Positions 54,727-63,512 of a stretch of 64,000 bases of DNA are shown one piece after another. The notes beneath the pieces are model-generated. The model had not been told where the DNA came from. It saw only the letters and a program-made list of their open reading frames with translations, and did no database searches. The translations under genes were made by a program, and so were the position numbers. This DNA comes from Bordetella sp. BOR01 (GTDB lineage Bacteria > Pseudomonadota > Gammaproteobacteria > Burkholderiales > Burkholderiaceae_B), in contig NZ_JAHUWT010000002.1 of the NCBI RefSeq assembly GCF_019218885.1, forward strand, positions 1,240,001 through 1,304,000, read 5' to 3'. Position 1 is the stretch's first letter. Each line of letters starts with the position of its first letter.

Positions 54727-56340
54727 TCAGATGGGATCAGGGCGAAAGCGGGTTGCAGGGGCGGGAAACATGCGCGAGCCTTGCCGGTAGCGGCGCTGCG
54801 CGCGGTATGCCAGGTAGCACAGCAGGCCGGCCGCGATGGCGAAGAAGCCATCCACGAAAAAATAGGCGGACAGGTAGGCCGTGCCGGGTTGCGAGTACAC
54901 GGACAGGATGCTGGATAGCGGCACCAGTGCGCTGGCCACCGCGGCGCCCAGCAGCAAGCCCGCCGACGAACGCGCGGCGCCCAGCCAGAACGCCATGGCC
55001 AGATAGGCAACGAACACCCCGTAGTAGGCATAAGACGCAATGCTGGCCTGGCTTGCCGCGGTGCTGGCCAGCCAGCGGGCCGCCACGATGCCGGCCGACA
55101 GCCCGGCCACGCAGCCCAGGCAGGCGCCCACGGTCAGCGATGAAAGCCAGCGCACGTGGCGCGGCTGCACGGCCGCGGGCTGCCCCGGGCGGCTTTTCTT
55201 CAGGCGGGCTTCGATCCACAGCAAGTTGCCGGAATAGAACACCAAGGCGCCCAGCACCCCCAGGATCACGTACAGGATCCGCACCGGCAGGCCGCCGAAA
55301 TTGCCAAAGTGCAGCCCGAAGAAGCTGCTCAAGGTAGCGGCCATCGCAGTCTGGTGGCCCGGCAGGTAGGTGGTTTCGCCCAACTGGCCGGAAAACTGGT
55401 CGATGAAGGCGTAGCCGATGCGGCCATCGCGCAGGAAATGGCGCTCGTCGGCGCCGGCCACGCGCACCTCGGGGTTTTGCGTGCCGTCGCGGCCAGTGGA
55501 ATAGATCAGCGCGCGCGGCTCGAAGGCAGGCGCCGCCTGCCGCAGGTGGGCAAGCAACTCTGACGGGGCCAGCGCCCGCATGGCATCAGGGGCCTGCGGC
55601 GGGCTGGGCGCTGCCAGCGCGGCGGCGTAGGGGTCCTTGCCGGCGGGGTAGATCATTTTCCCCTGGGCCGAGTAGATCCAGTCGTGCAGCCCGAAAGTCA
55701 CTGCCGTCAGCGCCATGACGATATGAAATGGCAGGCTGGTGAGGCCCAGCACATTGTGGGCATCCAGCCACATGCGCCTGACGTTGTGCGTGATGCGCAA
55801 CAGGAACAGGTCCTTGACCAAAGAGGGCAGCAGCACCACTACGCCCGCAATCAGCGCCACGGCGTACAGCAGGCTGACGATGCCGATGATGGGTTCGGAA
55901 GTTTCCAGGTCCATCGGCAGGCCGCCCTTGCGGTGCACGTCGTCGACAAAGTCACCCACCGTCTGCCCGCTGCGCAGGTCGGTTCCCGCGGCCGCGTTGC
56001 CGATGTGCCGCAACCGGCCCGCCTGATCCAGATACGCCAGCCGGTGCTCGCCTTCGGCTGTGTAGTAGATGCGCGCCGCCGCGTCTTCGCGGTGCGGCAG
56101 GGCCAGCATCGCCCTGGCCGGCGGATGGGTGTCCGGGTGAAAAAATGCGGCGGCAAGCGCGTCGATATTGGCGCTGCCTGCGGGCAGCTGTTTGTCGGCC
56201 TGCGTCCACAGCGTGATTTCGGGTTTGAATATCGCCAGCGCGCCCGCATAGAAGGCGATGAACAGCATGATGCTGGACAGGATGCCCGTCCACGTATGCA
56301 CGACTTTGAATTTGCGTACGGTCTCGGTGTTGATGCCCAT
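54727..56340 (-). CDS. PepSY-associated transmembrane protein (ferrisiderophore reductase-like)
   Basis: A 537-residue inner-membrane protein with at least five helices and two PepSY regions. VHTWTGILSSIMLFIAFYAG at residues 14-33 and HNVLGLTSLPFHIVMALTA near 195 carry conserved histidines. Proteins of this type (FpvG/FegC/FoxB) reduce or release iron from siderophores in the periplasm. It is coupled to the TonB receptor by 4 bp. Confidence 0.87.
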   Translation of the reverse strand: MGINTETVRKFKVVHTWTGILSSIMLFIAFYAGALAIFKPEITLWTQADKQLPAGSANIDALAAAFFHPDTHPPARAMLALPHREDAAARIYYTAEGEHRLAYLDQAGRLRHIGNAAAGTDLRSGQTVGDFVDDVHRKGGLPMDLETSEPIIGIVSLLYAVALIAGVVVLLPSLVKDLFLLRITHNVRRMWLDAHNVLGLTSLPFHIVMALTAVTFGLHDWIYSAQGKMIYPAGKDPYAAALAAPSPPQAPDAMRALAPSELLAHLRQAAPAFEPRALIYSTGRDGTQNPEVRVAGADERHFLRDGRIGYAFIDQFSGQLGETTYLPGHQTAMAATLSSFFGLHFGNFGGLPVRILYVILGVLGALVFYSGNLLWIEARLKKSRPGQPAAVQPRHVRWLSSLTVGACLGCVAGLSAGIVAARWLASTAASQASIASYAYYGVFVAYLAMAFWLGAARSSAGLLLGAAVASALVPLSSILSVYSQPGTAYLSAYFFVDGFFAIAAGLLCYLAYRAQRRYRQGSRMFPAPATRFRPDPI

Positions 56341-56347
56341 GCGTGTG

Positions 56348-56668
56348 CTACCTGGCTACCCCGTAAAAGACCAACGCCGCGATGGCATTGGCAAGCAGCA
56401 GCCATAGCCAGCATGCCCGCCGGCTGGGCGCCAGGAACATCACCGAAACGATGGCCACCCATAATGGCGCCACGCTCCACATGACGAGCTGGTATTGGGC
56501 CGGGTCCGGGTCTTGTCCGATGCCGAGCAGGACGTTCAGGCAGCCGCTTGCCAGCAATGCCAGGGGAAAGCCCAGCACGGTACTGACCAGGCCATGATGC
56601 AGCAGCAAGGATTCCGGGACGGGGCCGGGCTTTGCCCGCCGGCGCCGGCCCGGTGCCTCAGCAGTCAT
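56348..56668 (-). CDS. Small iron-operon membrane protein (DUF3649-like)
   Basis: A 106-residue protein with a basic N-terminus (GRRRRAKPG) and three predicted helices. Size and position match the DUF3649 protein next to PepSY genes in siderophore operons. It overlaps the preceding gene by 11 bp. The family name is from recollection of context and is tentative. Confidence 0.65.
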   Translation of the reverse strand: MTAEAPGRRRRAKPGPVPESLLLHHGLVSTVLGFPLALLASGCLNVLLGIGQDPDPAQYQLVMWSVAPLWVAIVSVMFLAPSRRACWLWLLLANAIAALVFYGVAR

Positions 56669-56942
56669 GGCGGGCCGGGCGCGCGGAACGGACGGAGCGG
56701 TTGCGATAGCCGCGCAAGGCCGAGACCAGCGGAATGCCGACCATCAGGTAGAGCAGGGCGACCGCAATGGCCACAGCCAGGCTCAGGAAGCTGGCCAGCA
56801 TGGCGGCCGCGCACGCCGTCAAGGCGACGGTCAGCGGCCATCCCAGCGCACCGCGGATTCGGCGCGTGGCCCGCTTGGTCGACAGGTTGGCCAGGATGCT
56901 GGCGAGTGCAAGCGCCAGCAGGCTGATCAGCGGGAATGCCAT
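56658..56942 (-). CDS. Small iron-operon membrane protein (DUF3325-like)
   Basis: A 94-residue membrane protein with two or three helices (LISLLALALASILANLSTKR, AVAIAVALLYLMVGIPL), basic C-terminus. It is the first gene of the iron-uptake operon; the ATG lies about 12 bases from the predicted transcription start, with no obvious ribosome site. FpvH/FpvK-type small proteins occupy the same place in Pseudomonas. The family assignment is tentative. Confidence 0.62.
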   Translation of the reverse strand: MAFPLISLLALALASILANLSTKRATRRIRGALGWPLTVALTACAAAMLASFLSLAVAIAVALLYLMVGIPLVSALRGYRNRSVRSARPARHDC

Positions 56943-56958
56943 GGGGTTTACTATTTAC

Positions 56959-56989
56959 TGATTATGCGAATTATTCCTATTCTAGTTAA
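56959..56989 (-). promoter_or_regulatory. Iron-operon promoter overlapped by Fur-like site
   Basis: On the minus strand: TTAACT (56989-56984), 17-base spacer, CATAAT (56966-56961). The AT-rich spacer with GAATAGGAATAATTCGCAT resembles tandem GATAAT-type Fur hexamers and covers the space between -35 and -10. Repression by Fur-iron fits the operon's content. Both calls are by eye. Confidence 0.58.
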
Positions 56990-57033
56990 TAAGTACCGCA
57001 CTGTAAATCCTTGCCGTGGGAAGCGCTCGGCGT

Positions 57034-58083
57034 TCAGCGCCCATCCACCTCGACAATCGCCTGGGCAAACGCCCGCGGCGCCTCTTGCGGCAAGTTGTGG
57101 CCCACGCCGTCCGCCAGGGTGATGTGCTTGTACTTGCCCACGAAACGCCTGGCATAGGCGGCCGGGGGCGGGTGCGGCGCGCCGTTGGCCTCGCCTTCCA
57201 TGGTGATGGTGGGGATGGTGATCGACGGTTGCACGGCCAGGCGCTTTTCCAGTGCGTCGTATTGGCGTTCGCCATCGGCCAGGCCCAGGCGCCAGCGGTA
57301 ATTGTGGATGGTGATGGCAACGTGGTCGGGGTTGTCCAGGGCCTGTGCCGATCGGTCGAAGGTGGCTTGGTCGAAATCCCATTTCGGCGAGGCGGTGCGC
57401 CAGATCAGCCGGGCGAATTCCTTGCGGTTGGCTTCGTAGCCCAGGCGGCCGCGCTCGGTGGCGAAGTAATACTGATACCACCAGGCCAATTCGGCTTCGG
57501 GCGGCAGCGGCGCCTGGTTCGCCGCGGGGCTGCCGATCAGGTAGCCGCTGACCGACACCATGCCCGTGAAGCGCTCGGGCCACAGCGCCGCCAGGATGTT
57601 GGCCGTGCGCGCGCCCCAGTCGTAGCCGCCCAGCACCGCCTGCCGGATCTGCAGCACATCCATCAGCGCGATGATGTCCAGCGCCACCACCGATTGCTGG
57701 GCGTTGCGCATCGTGTCGTCCGACAGGAAGCGCGTGGACCCGTAGCCGCGCAGGTAGGGCACGATCACCCGGTAGCCGGCCGCCGCCAGGCGCGGCGCCA
57801 CTTCGGCATAGCTGTGGATGTCATAGGGCCAGCCATGCAGCAGAATGACCGGCTTGCCGTGGGCGGGGCCCACGTCGGCATAGCCGATGTCCAGCATGCC
57901 GGCTTCGATCTGTTTGATGCGGGCAAACGCGCCGGGTGGCGTCGCCGCGGCGGACAGGCGGTTCGCCTGCGCCGCCGGGTCGGCAGCGCGGGCCGGCGCC
58001 GCCTGGGCCAGCCCGGCCCAGGCCAGGCTGGCGGCCGTGGTGCCCAGGAAAAGACGGCGCCGCGTGTTGATCGGTTCTGACAT
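57034..58083 (-). CDS. Alpha/beta hydrolase, epoxide-hydrolase-like, Tat-exported
   Basis: A 349-residue hydrolase. The leader NTRRRLFLGTTAASLAW has a twin-arginine motif, so it should be exported folded. The oxyanion segment VILLHGWPYD and the nucleophile elbow LGGYDWGARTA (Asp155) are those of epoxide hydrolases and haloalkane dehalogenases; the His is in DGVGHNLPQEAP. The family's active-site Tyr is probably in WYQYYFATERGRLG. Substrate unknown. ATG at 58083 chosen. Confidence 0.85.
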   Translation of the reverse strand: MSEPINTRRRLFLGTTAASLAWAGLAQAAPARAADPAAQANRLSAAATPPGAFARIKQIEAGMLDIGYADVGPAHGKPVILLHGWPYDIHSYAEVAPRLAAAGYRVIVPYLRGYGSTRFLSDDTMRNAQQSVVALDIIALMDVLQIRQAVLGGYDWGARTANILAALWPERFTGMVSVSGYLIGSPAANQAPLPPEAELAWWYQYYFATERGRLGYEANRKEFARLIWRTASPKWDFDQATFDRSAQALDNPDHVAITIHNYRWRLGLADGERQYDALEKRLAVQPSITIPTITMEGEANGAPHPPPAAYARRFVGKYKHITLADGVGHNLPQEAPRAFAQAIVEVDGR

Positions 58084-58282
58084 GCGCAAGCTCCCACAAG
58101 GTTGGTAGAGGGGGCTTGTCGCCATGGCCAGGCGATGCCGGCCTACCCTCTGCGTTTCGTGACTGCTTGCATTACAGCGGCTGCATGTATCGGGAGCTTG
58201 TCCTTTGCGGCCTTGTCACGTACCTGTGCGTATCGGCGCGGGGCGGCAATACAGTGCGATACAGCGCGGCGGGCCGGCCTGA

Positions 58283-59179
58283 TCAGGGCGTGATCGTCGT
58301 CAACTGCTTTTCCAGCGCGCGCATGTCTTCGTAGCCCATCAGTTCCATGATGTCTTCGATGCCCACCAGCATGTCGGGGCGATGAACGGGTTCGCCCGTG
58401 GCGATGACGTTCTTCATTTCTTCAAGCGCGTTGCGCATTCCGTAGATCGCGGCTGCCGGCAGCATGCGCGGCAGGCTGATGCGCTTGACGCCCAGCTTCT
58501 TGAGCACGGGAATGGGAATCAGCGGCGTGGTGGGGCGCTGGCGGATGCCGAAGCCCATGTTGATGGTGATCGGCACGCCGGCGGCCTCGACGATCTGGCC
58601 AATATCTTCGGGCGTCTTGACCGCGTCGGGGAAGATGACATCGGCGCCCGCCGCGGCATAGGCCCGGGCACGGCGCGCGGCGCCTTCGATACCCTCGACC
58701 GCCAGGGCGTCGGTACGGGCAATGATGACGAAATCGTCGTCGCGCCGGGCCAGGCAGGCCGCTTCGATTTTCTTCACCATTTCTTCCAGGGGAACCACAT
58801 CCTTGCCCGGCATGTGGCCGCAACGCTTGGGGCTGACCTGGTCTTCCAGGTTGATGCCGGCCACGCCCGCCTCTTCGAACATGCGCACGGTATGGAAGAC
58901 ATTTACCGGGTTACCGTATCCGGTGTCGGCATCGGCCGTCAGCGGGATATCGACCGACCGGGCCAGCATGCGGCAGTGATTGACGTTCTCTGTCAGCCCC
59001 ATGACGCCGATATCGGCGATCCCGAGCAGGGCATTGGACAGCGCGGCACCGCTGGTGCATGCCGTCTTGAACCCCGCGGCCTGCACCAGGCGAAGGCTGT
59101 AGCCATCGTAGACACCCGGCGAGACAATGAATTCGGCAGTGTTGAGAAGGTCTCGAAACTTCTTGGCGGCGGATGTCAT
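58283..59179 (-). CDS. Isocitrate lyase/PEP mutase family protein
   Basis: A 298-residue TIM-barrel lyase. The metal/active-site motifs DADTGYGNPVNV (about 85-96) and INLEDQVSPKRCGHMPGK (with KRCGH, the lyase cysteine) identify it as an ICL-type lyase rather than a phosphonopyruvate mutase. Candidates are methylisocitrate lyase, 2,3-dimethylmalate lyase or oxaloacetate decarboxylase. It is divergent from an aconitase-family gene, which argues for a C-C lyase acting on a hydroxy-di/tricarboxylate. Own sigma-70 promoter at 59237-59266. Confidence 0.85.
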   Translation of the reverse strand: MTSAAKKFRDLLNTAEFIVSPGVYDGYSLRLVQAAGFKTACTSGAALSNALLGIADIGVMGLTENVNHCRMLARSVDIPLTADADTGYGNPVNVFHTVRMFEEAGVAGINLEDQVSPKRCGHMPGKDVVPLEEMVKKIEAACLARRDDDFVIIARTDALAVEGIEGAARRARAYAAAGADVIFPDAVKTPEDIGQIVEAAGVPITINMGFGIRQRPTTPLIPIPVLKKLGVKRISLPRMLPAAAIYGMRNALEEMKNVIATGEPVHRPDMLVGIEDIMELMGYEDMRALEKQLTTITP

Positions 59180-59236
59180 GGGTGTCTGGTTCCTCTGGAC
59201 GGCAGATTGCGGCACTTTGCGTGCGGATTCGGCCGT

Positions 59237-59266
59237 ATTATTCATTTCGGCTGGCCAAAGTGTCAA
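59237..59266 (-). promoter_or_regulatory. Sigma-70 promoter of the lyase gene
   Basis: Minus strand: TTGACA (59266-59261), 18-base spacer, AATAAT (59242-59237). It lies about 60 bp upstream of the ATG at 59179. Perfect -35, good -10. Confidence 0.65.
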
Positions 59267-59368
59267 CTCTTTTAGGAAAGCTGCTGGTGCGGGATCCCTG
59301 GATACTACGTAACGAAAGGGAAATTTCCACAGAGGACCGAGCCGTCGGGCGCTGCTTGGGTTTTAGTG

Positions 59369-59397
59369 TTGACAGTTTTTCGCAGGCGTCCTATTCT
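59369..59397 (+). promoter_or_regulatory. Sigma-70 promoter of the aconitase-family operon
   Basis: TTGACA (59369-59374), 17-base spacer, TATTCT (59392-59397), then AGAAGGGA as ribosome site (about 59411-59418) before the ATG at 59424. Expected start about 59404, leader about 20 bases. Confidence 0.72.
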
Positions 59398-59423
59398 TTT
59401 AGTGCTGAGTAGAAGGGATTTTC

Positions 59424-62078
59424 ATGAAAGCGTCGTTTCTCCTGGGGGGTATCCCGACCTTTTACGCCGATGTGGCGCACGTGGCGGGCCGCTACGGGGT
59501 CGAGGTCGCAACTCTTCCTTATGTCATTCGCACCCTGCTGGAAAACCTGCAGCGCCACCGGCTTTGGGGCCGTCCGGTGCAACAGGCCGAAATCCAGGCG
59601 GCCGTTCAATGGCAGCACAATATTTCCACGCAGATCTCGCTGCACGTCGAGCGCGTGATCCTGCCCGATTCGAGCGGCCTGCCGGTCCTGCAAGACCTGG
59701 CCGCCTTGCGCGATGCCGTCAGGGCGGGCGGGGGCGATTCGGCCGGGGTCGATACCCGCGTGCCCGTGGACCTGATCGTCGATCATTCCCTGCAAGTCGA
59801 TACCTGGGGCTGCGACGATGCGGTGCGCAAGAACCTGGACGCCGAATTCGCCCGCAATGAAGAGCGATACCGCTTTCTCAAGTGGGCGCAGCAGGCTTTT
59901 GGCGGCCTGCGCGTGTTTCCGCCCGGAACCGGCATCATCCATCAGGTCAATCTCGAGAAACTGGCAACCGTCGTCAGCGTGGGCGAACACGGCGGCCAGC
60001 AGTGGGCATACCCCGACTTCGTCATCGGCGGCGATTCCCATACCCCCATGATCAACGGCCTGGGGGTGCTGGGCTGGGGCGTGGGCGGCATCGATGCCGA
60101 ATCGGCGCTGCTGGGCCGGGCATACACTTTTCCCATTCCCGAGGTGGTGGGCGTCGAACTCAAGGGCGCATTCCGCAACCCGGTCACCCCGACCGATGCC
60201 GCATTGCTGGTCACGCAGCGCTTGCGCAGCGCAGGGGTGGCGGGCTGCATGGTCGAGTTCTTCGGCGAGGCACTGGCCGCGCTGCCGGTGGCCGACCGGG
60301 CCACGATCGCCAATATGGCACCCGAGTACGGCGCCACCTGCGGCTTCTTTCCCATCGATGGCCAGACCTTGCGCTACTTGCACCTGACCGGACGCTCGGC
60401 GGCGCACCTCGAGGCCATCGAGGCGTATGCCCGGGCGAACCATCTTTGGCGCGACAACCCCGTCTCTGCCGATGTGCAGTACGCCAGGACCATCACCATC
60501 GACCTGGCACAAGCCGAACCCTGCATGAGCGGCCCCAGGCGTCCGCAAGACCGGCTGCCGATCGGCCAATTGGCCGACGATTTCACGAGGCGCCTGCCCC
60601 AGGCGCCTGCCGAAGGCGGATTCGGCGTGGCGCCGGACGCGCTGGCCCGCCCGGCAGGCAGCGCCGGGTTGCGCCATGGCAGCATCGTGGTGGCCGCCAT
60701 CACGTCGTGCACGAATACGTCCAATCCCTCGGTCATGCTGACCGCCGCGCTGGTGGCGCGCCACGCGCGCCAGCGCGGCATCGTGCCGCCGCCGTGGGTC
60801 AAGCGGTCGCTGGCACCGGGATCGCGCACGGTCACCGATTATCTCAGCCATACCGGCTTGCTGGGCGACCTGGAGGCCCTGGGTTTCGGCGTGATCGGCT
60901 ACGGATGCACGACCTGTGGCGGAAAGTCCGGCCCCTTGTCGCCCGAAGTGGTGCAGGACATCACGGCCAATCAATGGGTCGTGTGCGCGGTGCTGTCGGG
61001 CAATCGCAATTTCGAGGGGCGCATCCACAAGCTGGCGCGCGCCAACTACATCGGCTCGCCACCGCTGGTGGTGGCTTACGCGCTGGCCGGGCGCGTCGAC
61101 ATCGATTTTTCCAAAGAGCCGCTCGGGGTCGATCCATCGGGCAATGCCGTGTGGCTGCGCGACCTGTGGCCCAGCGAGGCGCAAGTACGCGAACTGATGG
61201 ACCAGGCCCTGTCTCCGCAAGGCTTTCGCAAGGTATGGGACCTGGAGCCCGAGGGCGCGTCGCAGTGGGAACAACTGGCGGCGGGGGCGGGGCACCATTG
61301 GGAATGGGACCCGGCATCGAGCTACCTGGTCGAGCCGCCATTTTTCAAGATGCCGGCGCGGCAGTTCGGCCAGGACCTGAGCGGGGCGCGCGTGCTGGGG
61401 CTGTACGGCGATTCGCTGACCACCGATCACATTTCGCCCAGCGGCGAGATTCCCGCCGAGACCCCGGCCGGCCAGTATTTGCTGGGCTTGGGCGTGGCGC
61501 AACAGGATTTCAATAGCTACGTGGCCCGGCGCTGCAATTTCGAGGTCATGACGCGCGCCACGTTCGGCAATATCCGTATCCGCAATCTGCTTGTGCCCGA
61601 CACCGAAGGCAGCTGCACGCGCCACTTTCCCAGTGGCGACGTGCTCAGCCTCTATGACGCCAGCCGCCGGTACATGGCCGACGGCACGGCCACCATCGTC
61701 CTGGCGGGCAAGGAATACGGCACGGGCAGCAGCCGCGACTGGGCTGCCAAGGGAACGGCCTTGCTGGGTGTGCACGCCGTGCTGGCGAAATCGTTCGAGC
61801 GCATCCATCGGGCCAACCTGGTGGGAATGGGCGTCGTGCCGTTCCAGTTCGAGCCCGGCGAAGGTTGGCAAGAGCTGGGCCTGGACGGCAGCGAGACATT
61901 CGCGTTCTATGGTGTGGCCGAAGGGATACGCCAGGGTAGCGCCGTGCGGGTCGTGGCAACGCGCGCCGGCGCCGCCATCGAATTCACCGTCCGCCCGCAA
62001 GTGCTGACGCAATCCGAACGCGAACTGCTGTTCCAGGGCGGCATCCCGGCCAGCGTGCTGGCAGATTATCTGCAGTAA
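59424..62078 (+). CDS. Aconitase-family hydratase (AcnA type)
   Basis: An 884-residue Fe-S hydratase of the AcnA/IRP group. It shows IGGDSHTPMINGLGVLGWGV (about 205-224), the cluster cysteines in SCTNTSNPS (about 430) and YGCTTCGGKSGPL (about 493-505), and the swivel-domain loop GTGSSRDWAAKG (about 768-779). The usual GCTTCIGNSG reads GCTTCGGKSG here, a deviation next to the cluster. It may hydrate citrate/isocitrate, 2-methylcitrate or a related acid. The context suggests a specialised pathway rather than the house-keeping enzyme. Confidence 0.88.
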   Translation: MKASFLLGGIPTFYADVAHVAGRYGVEVATLPYVIRTLLENLQRHRLWGRPVQQAEIQAAVQWQHNISTQISLHVERVILPDSSGLPVLQDLAALRDAVRAGGGDSAGVDTRVPVDLIVDHSLQVDTWGCDDAVRKNLDAEFARNEERYRFLKWAQQAFGGLRVFPPGTGIIHQVNLEKLATVVSVGEHGGQQWAYPDFVIGGDSHTPMINGLGVLGWGVGGIDAESALLGRAYTFPIPEVVGVELKGAFRNPVTPTDAALLVTQRLRSAGVAGCMVEFFGEALAALPVADRATIANMAPEYGATCGFFPIDGQTLRYLHLTGRSAAHLEAIEAYARANHLWRDNPVSADVQYARTITIDLAQAEPCMSGPRRPQDRLPIGQLADDFTRRLPQAPAEGGFGVAPDALARPAGSAGLRHGSIVVAAITSCTNTSNPSVMLTAALVARHARQRGIVPPPWVKRSLAPGSRTVTDYLSHTGLLGDLEALGFGVIGYGCTTCGGKSGPLSPEVVQDITANQWVVCAVLSGNRNFEGRIHKLARANYIGSPPLVVAYALAGRVDIDFSKEPLGVDPSGNAVWLRDLWPSEAQVRELMDQALSPQGFRKVWDLEPEGASQWEQLAAGAGHHWEWDPASSYLVEPPFFKMPARQFGQDLSGARVLGLYGDSLTTDHISPSGEIPAETPAGQYLLGLGVAQQDFNSYVARRCNFEVMTRATFGNIRIRNLLVPDTEGSCTRHFPSGDVLSLYDASRRYMADGTATIVLAGKEYGTGSSRDWAAKGTALLGVHAVLAKSFERIHRANLVGMGVVPFQFEPGEGWQELGLDGSETFAFYGVAEGIRQGSAVRVVATRAGAAIEFTVRPQVLTQSERELLFQGGIPASVLADYLQ

Positions 62079-62104
62079 TCCCATCTGGACTCAAGGAAAC
62101 CAAC

Positions 62105-63478
62105 ATGGCAAGACCTTTGGATACCCTCCTGACCAATACGCTTGTGTTCCTGGAAGGGCAGGGCCTGGTGCCGGGGGCGATAGGCATCGCCGACGGCAAG
62201 ATCGCATTGATCGGCAGCCACGGGCAAGACATGCCTGCCGCGCGCGTAGTCATCGATTGCCAGGGCTTGTGGACGCTGCCGGGCGTCATCGATCCGCACG
62301 TGCATTTCGGGTTCGGGTCGCCGGAAACCGACTTCGAGACCGAATCGCGCACCGCGGCGCTGGGCGGCACGACCAGCGTCATTTCGTTTCACCGTTCGGC
62401 CGACATCCGCGAAAGCTTCGATGCCGCCAAGGCGCGGGCCGAAAGCCAGAGCTGCATCGACTTCGGCTTTCATTTCGGCATTACCAGCCGCCTGCATGTG
62501 GAAACGCTGGACGAGATCTCGCGCCGCTTCGGCGTAAGCTCCTACAAGCTGTACATGATGTACAAGGGCGCGGCAGGCTTGTCCAAGGGTTTCACCGATA
62601 TCGACGACGGCCTGTTGTGGGGGGCCTTGCAGGCCACGCGCGACATCCCCGGCGCGATCCTGGGCGTGCATTGCGAGAACGTCGAGGTCATCCCGTGGCT
62701 GCGCGACCCGCTGCGCGCGGCCGGCCGCGACGACCTGGCCGCCTGGAACGAGCAAAGCCCCGATTTCCTGGAAGCCGAGAACGTGCACCGCGTTTGCTAC
62801 TTCGCCGGCAAGACGGGCACCGCCGTAAATATCGTGCACCTGAGCAGCCGCGAAGCCCTGCGCGAGGTTCGCCGCCACCGCGGCGACGGCCGCACCGCGC
62901 CGATCTACGTCGAGACCTGCCCGCACTACCTGTTTCTTGACGATCGCAGCCCCGCGGGCACCTATGCCAAAGTGAACCCGCCGGTGCGTTCGGCGGCCGA
63001 TATCGACGCCATGTGGGAAGGCGTATGCGACGGCGCCATCACCACCATCGGCTCGGACCATGTGCCGCGCAAGCGCGCCACCAAAGACAAGGATATCTGG
63101 GCAGCCAGCAATGGTTTCCCGGGCACGGGAATGATCTTGCCGATTCTGTTGCACGAAGGCTATCACCGCCGCCAGGTTCCGCTCGAGACGCTGATCAAGG
63201 TGGCAAGCAGCACCGCGGCCCGCATCTATGGCATGCCAGGCAAGGGGCGCATCGCGGTGGGCAACGACGCCGACCTGCTGATTGTCGACCCCGATCTCGA
63301 AAAAACCGTCAACCCGGGCGAACTGGAGTCGCACGCCGACTATTCGCCCTACGAAGGCATGGCCTTCAGGGGGTGGCCGGTGCGCACACTGGTGCGCGGC
63401 CGCACGGTCGCACTCGATGGCAAGATCGTCGATGCCGTGCGCCAGGCGCCGGACGGGCGTTATCTGCGGCGCCTTTGA
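62105..63478 (+). CDS. Dihydropyrimidinase/allantoinase-like cyclic amidohydrolase
   Basis: A 457-residue metal-dependent amidohydrolase. The di-metal motif DPHVHFGFG (about 63) and a carboxylated-lysine candidate in SSYKLYMMYKG (about K149) are present, with ETCPHYLFLD and IGSDHVPR as later metal ligands. It hydrolyses a cyclic amide, ureide or imide. It lies 26 bp after the aconitase-family gene and 34 bp before an isochorismatase-type gene, in one operon. Confidence 0.87.
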   Translation: MARPLDTLLTNTLVFLEGQGLVPGAIGIADGKIALIGSHGQDMPAARVVIDCQGLWTLPGVIDPHVHFGFGSPETDFETESRTAALGGTTSVISFHRSADIRESFDAAKARAESQSCIDFGFHFGITSRLHVETLDEISRRFGVSSYKLYMMYKGAAGLSKGFTDIDDGLLWGALQATRDIPGAILGVHCENVEVIPWLRDPLRAAGRDDLAAWNEQSPDFLEAENVHRVCYFAGKTGTAVNIVHLSSREALREVRRHRGDGRTAPIYVETCPHYLFLDDRSPAGTYAKVNPPVRSAADIDAMWEGVCDGAITTIGSDHVPRKRATKDKDIWAASNGFPGTGMILPILLHEGYHRRQVPLETLIKVASSTAARIYGMPGKGRIAVGNDADLLIVDPDLEKTVNPGELESHADYSPYEGMAFRGWPVRTLVRGRTVALDGKIVDAVRQAPDGRYLRRL

Positions 63479-63512
63479 TCAAAATTCACAGCACCCACAG
63501 GAGAACATCATC

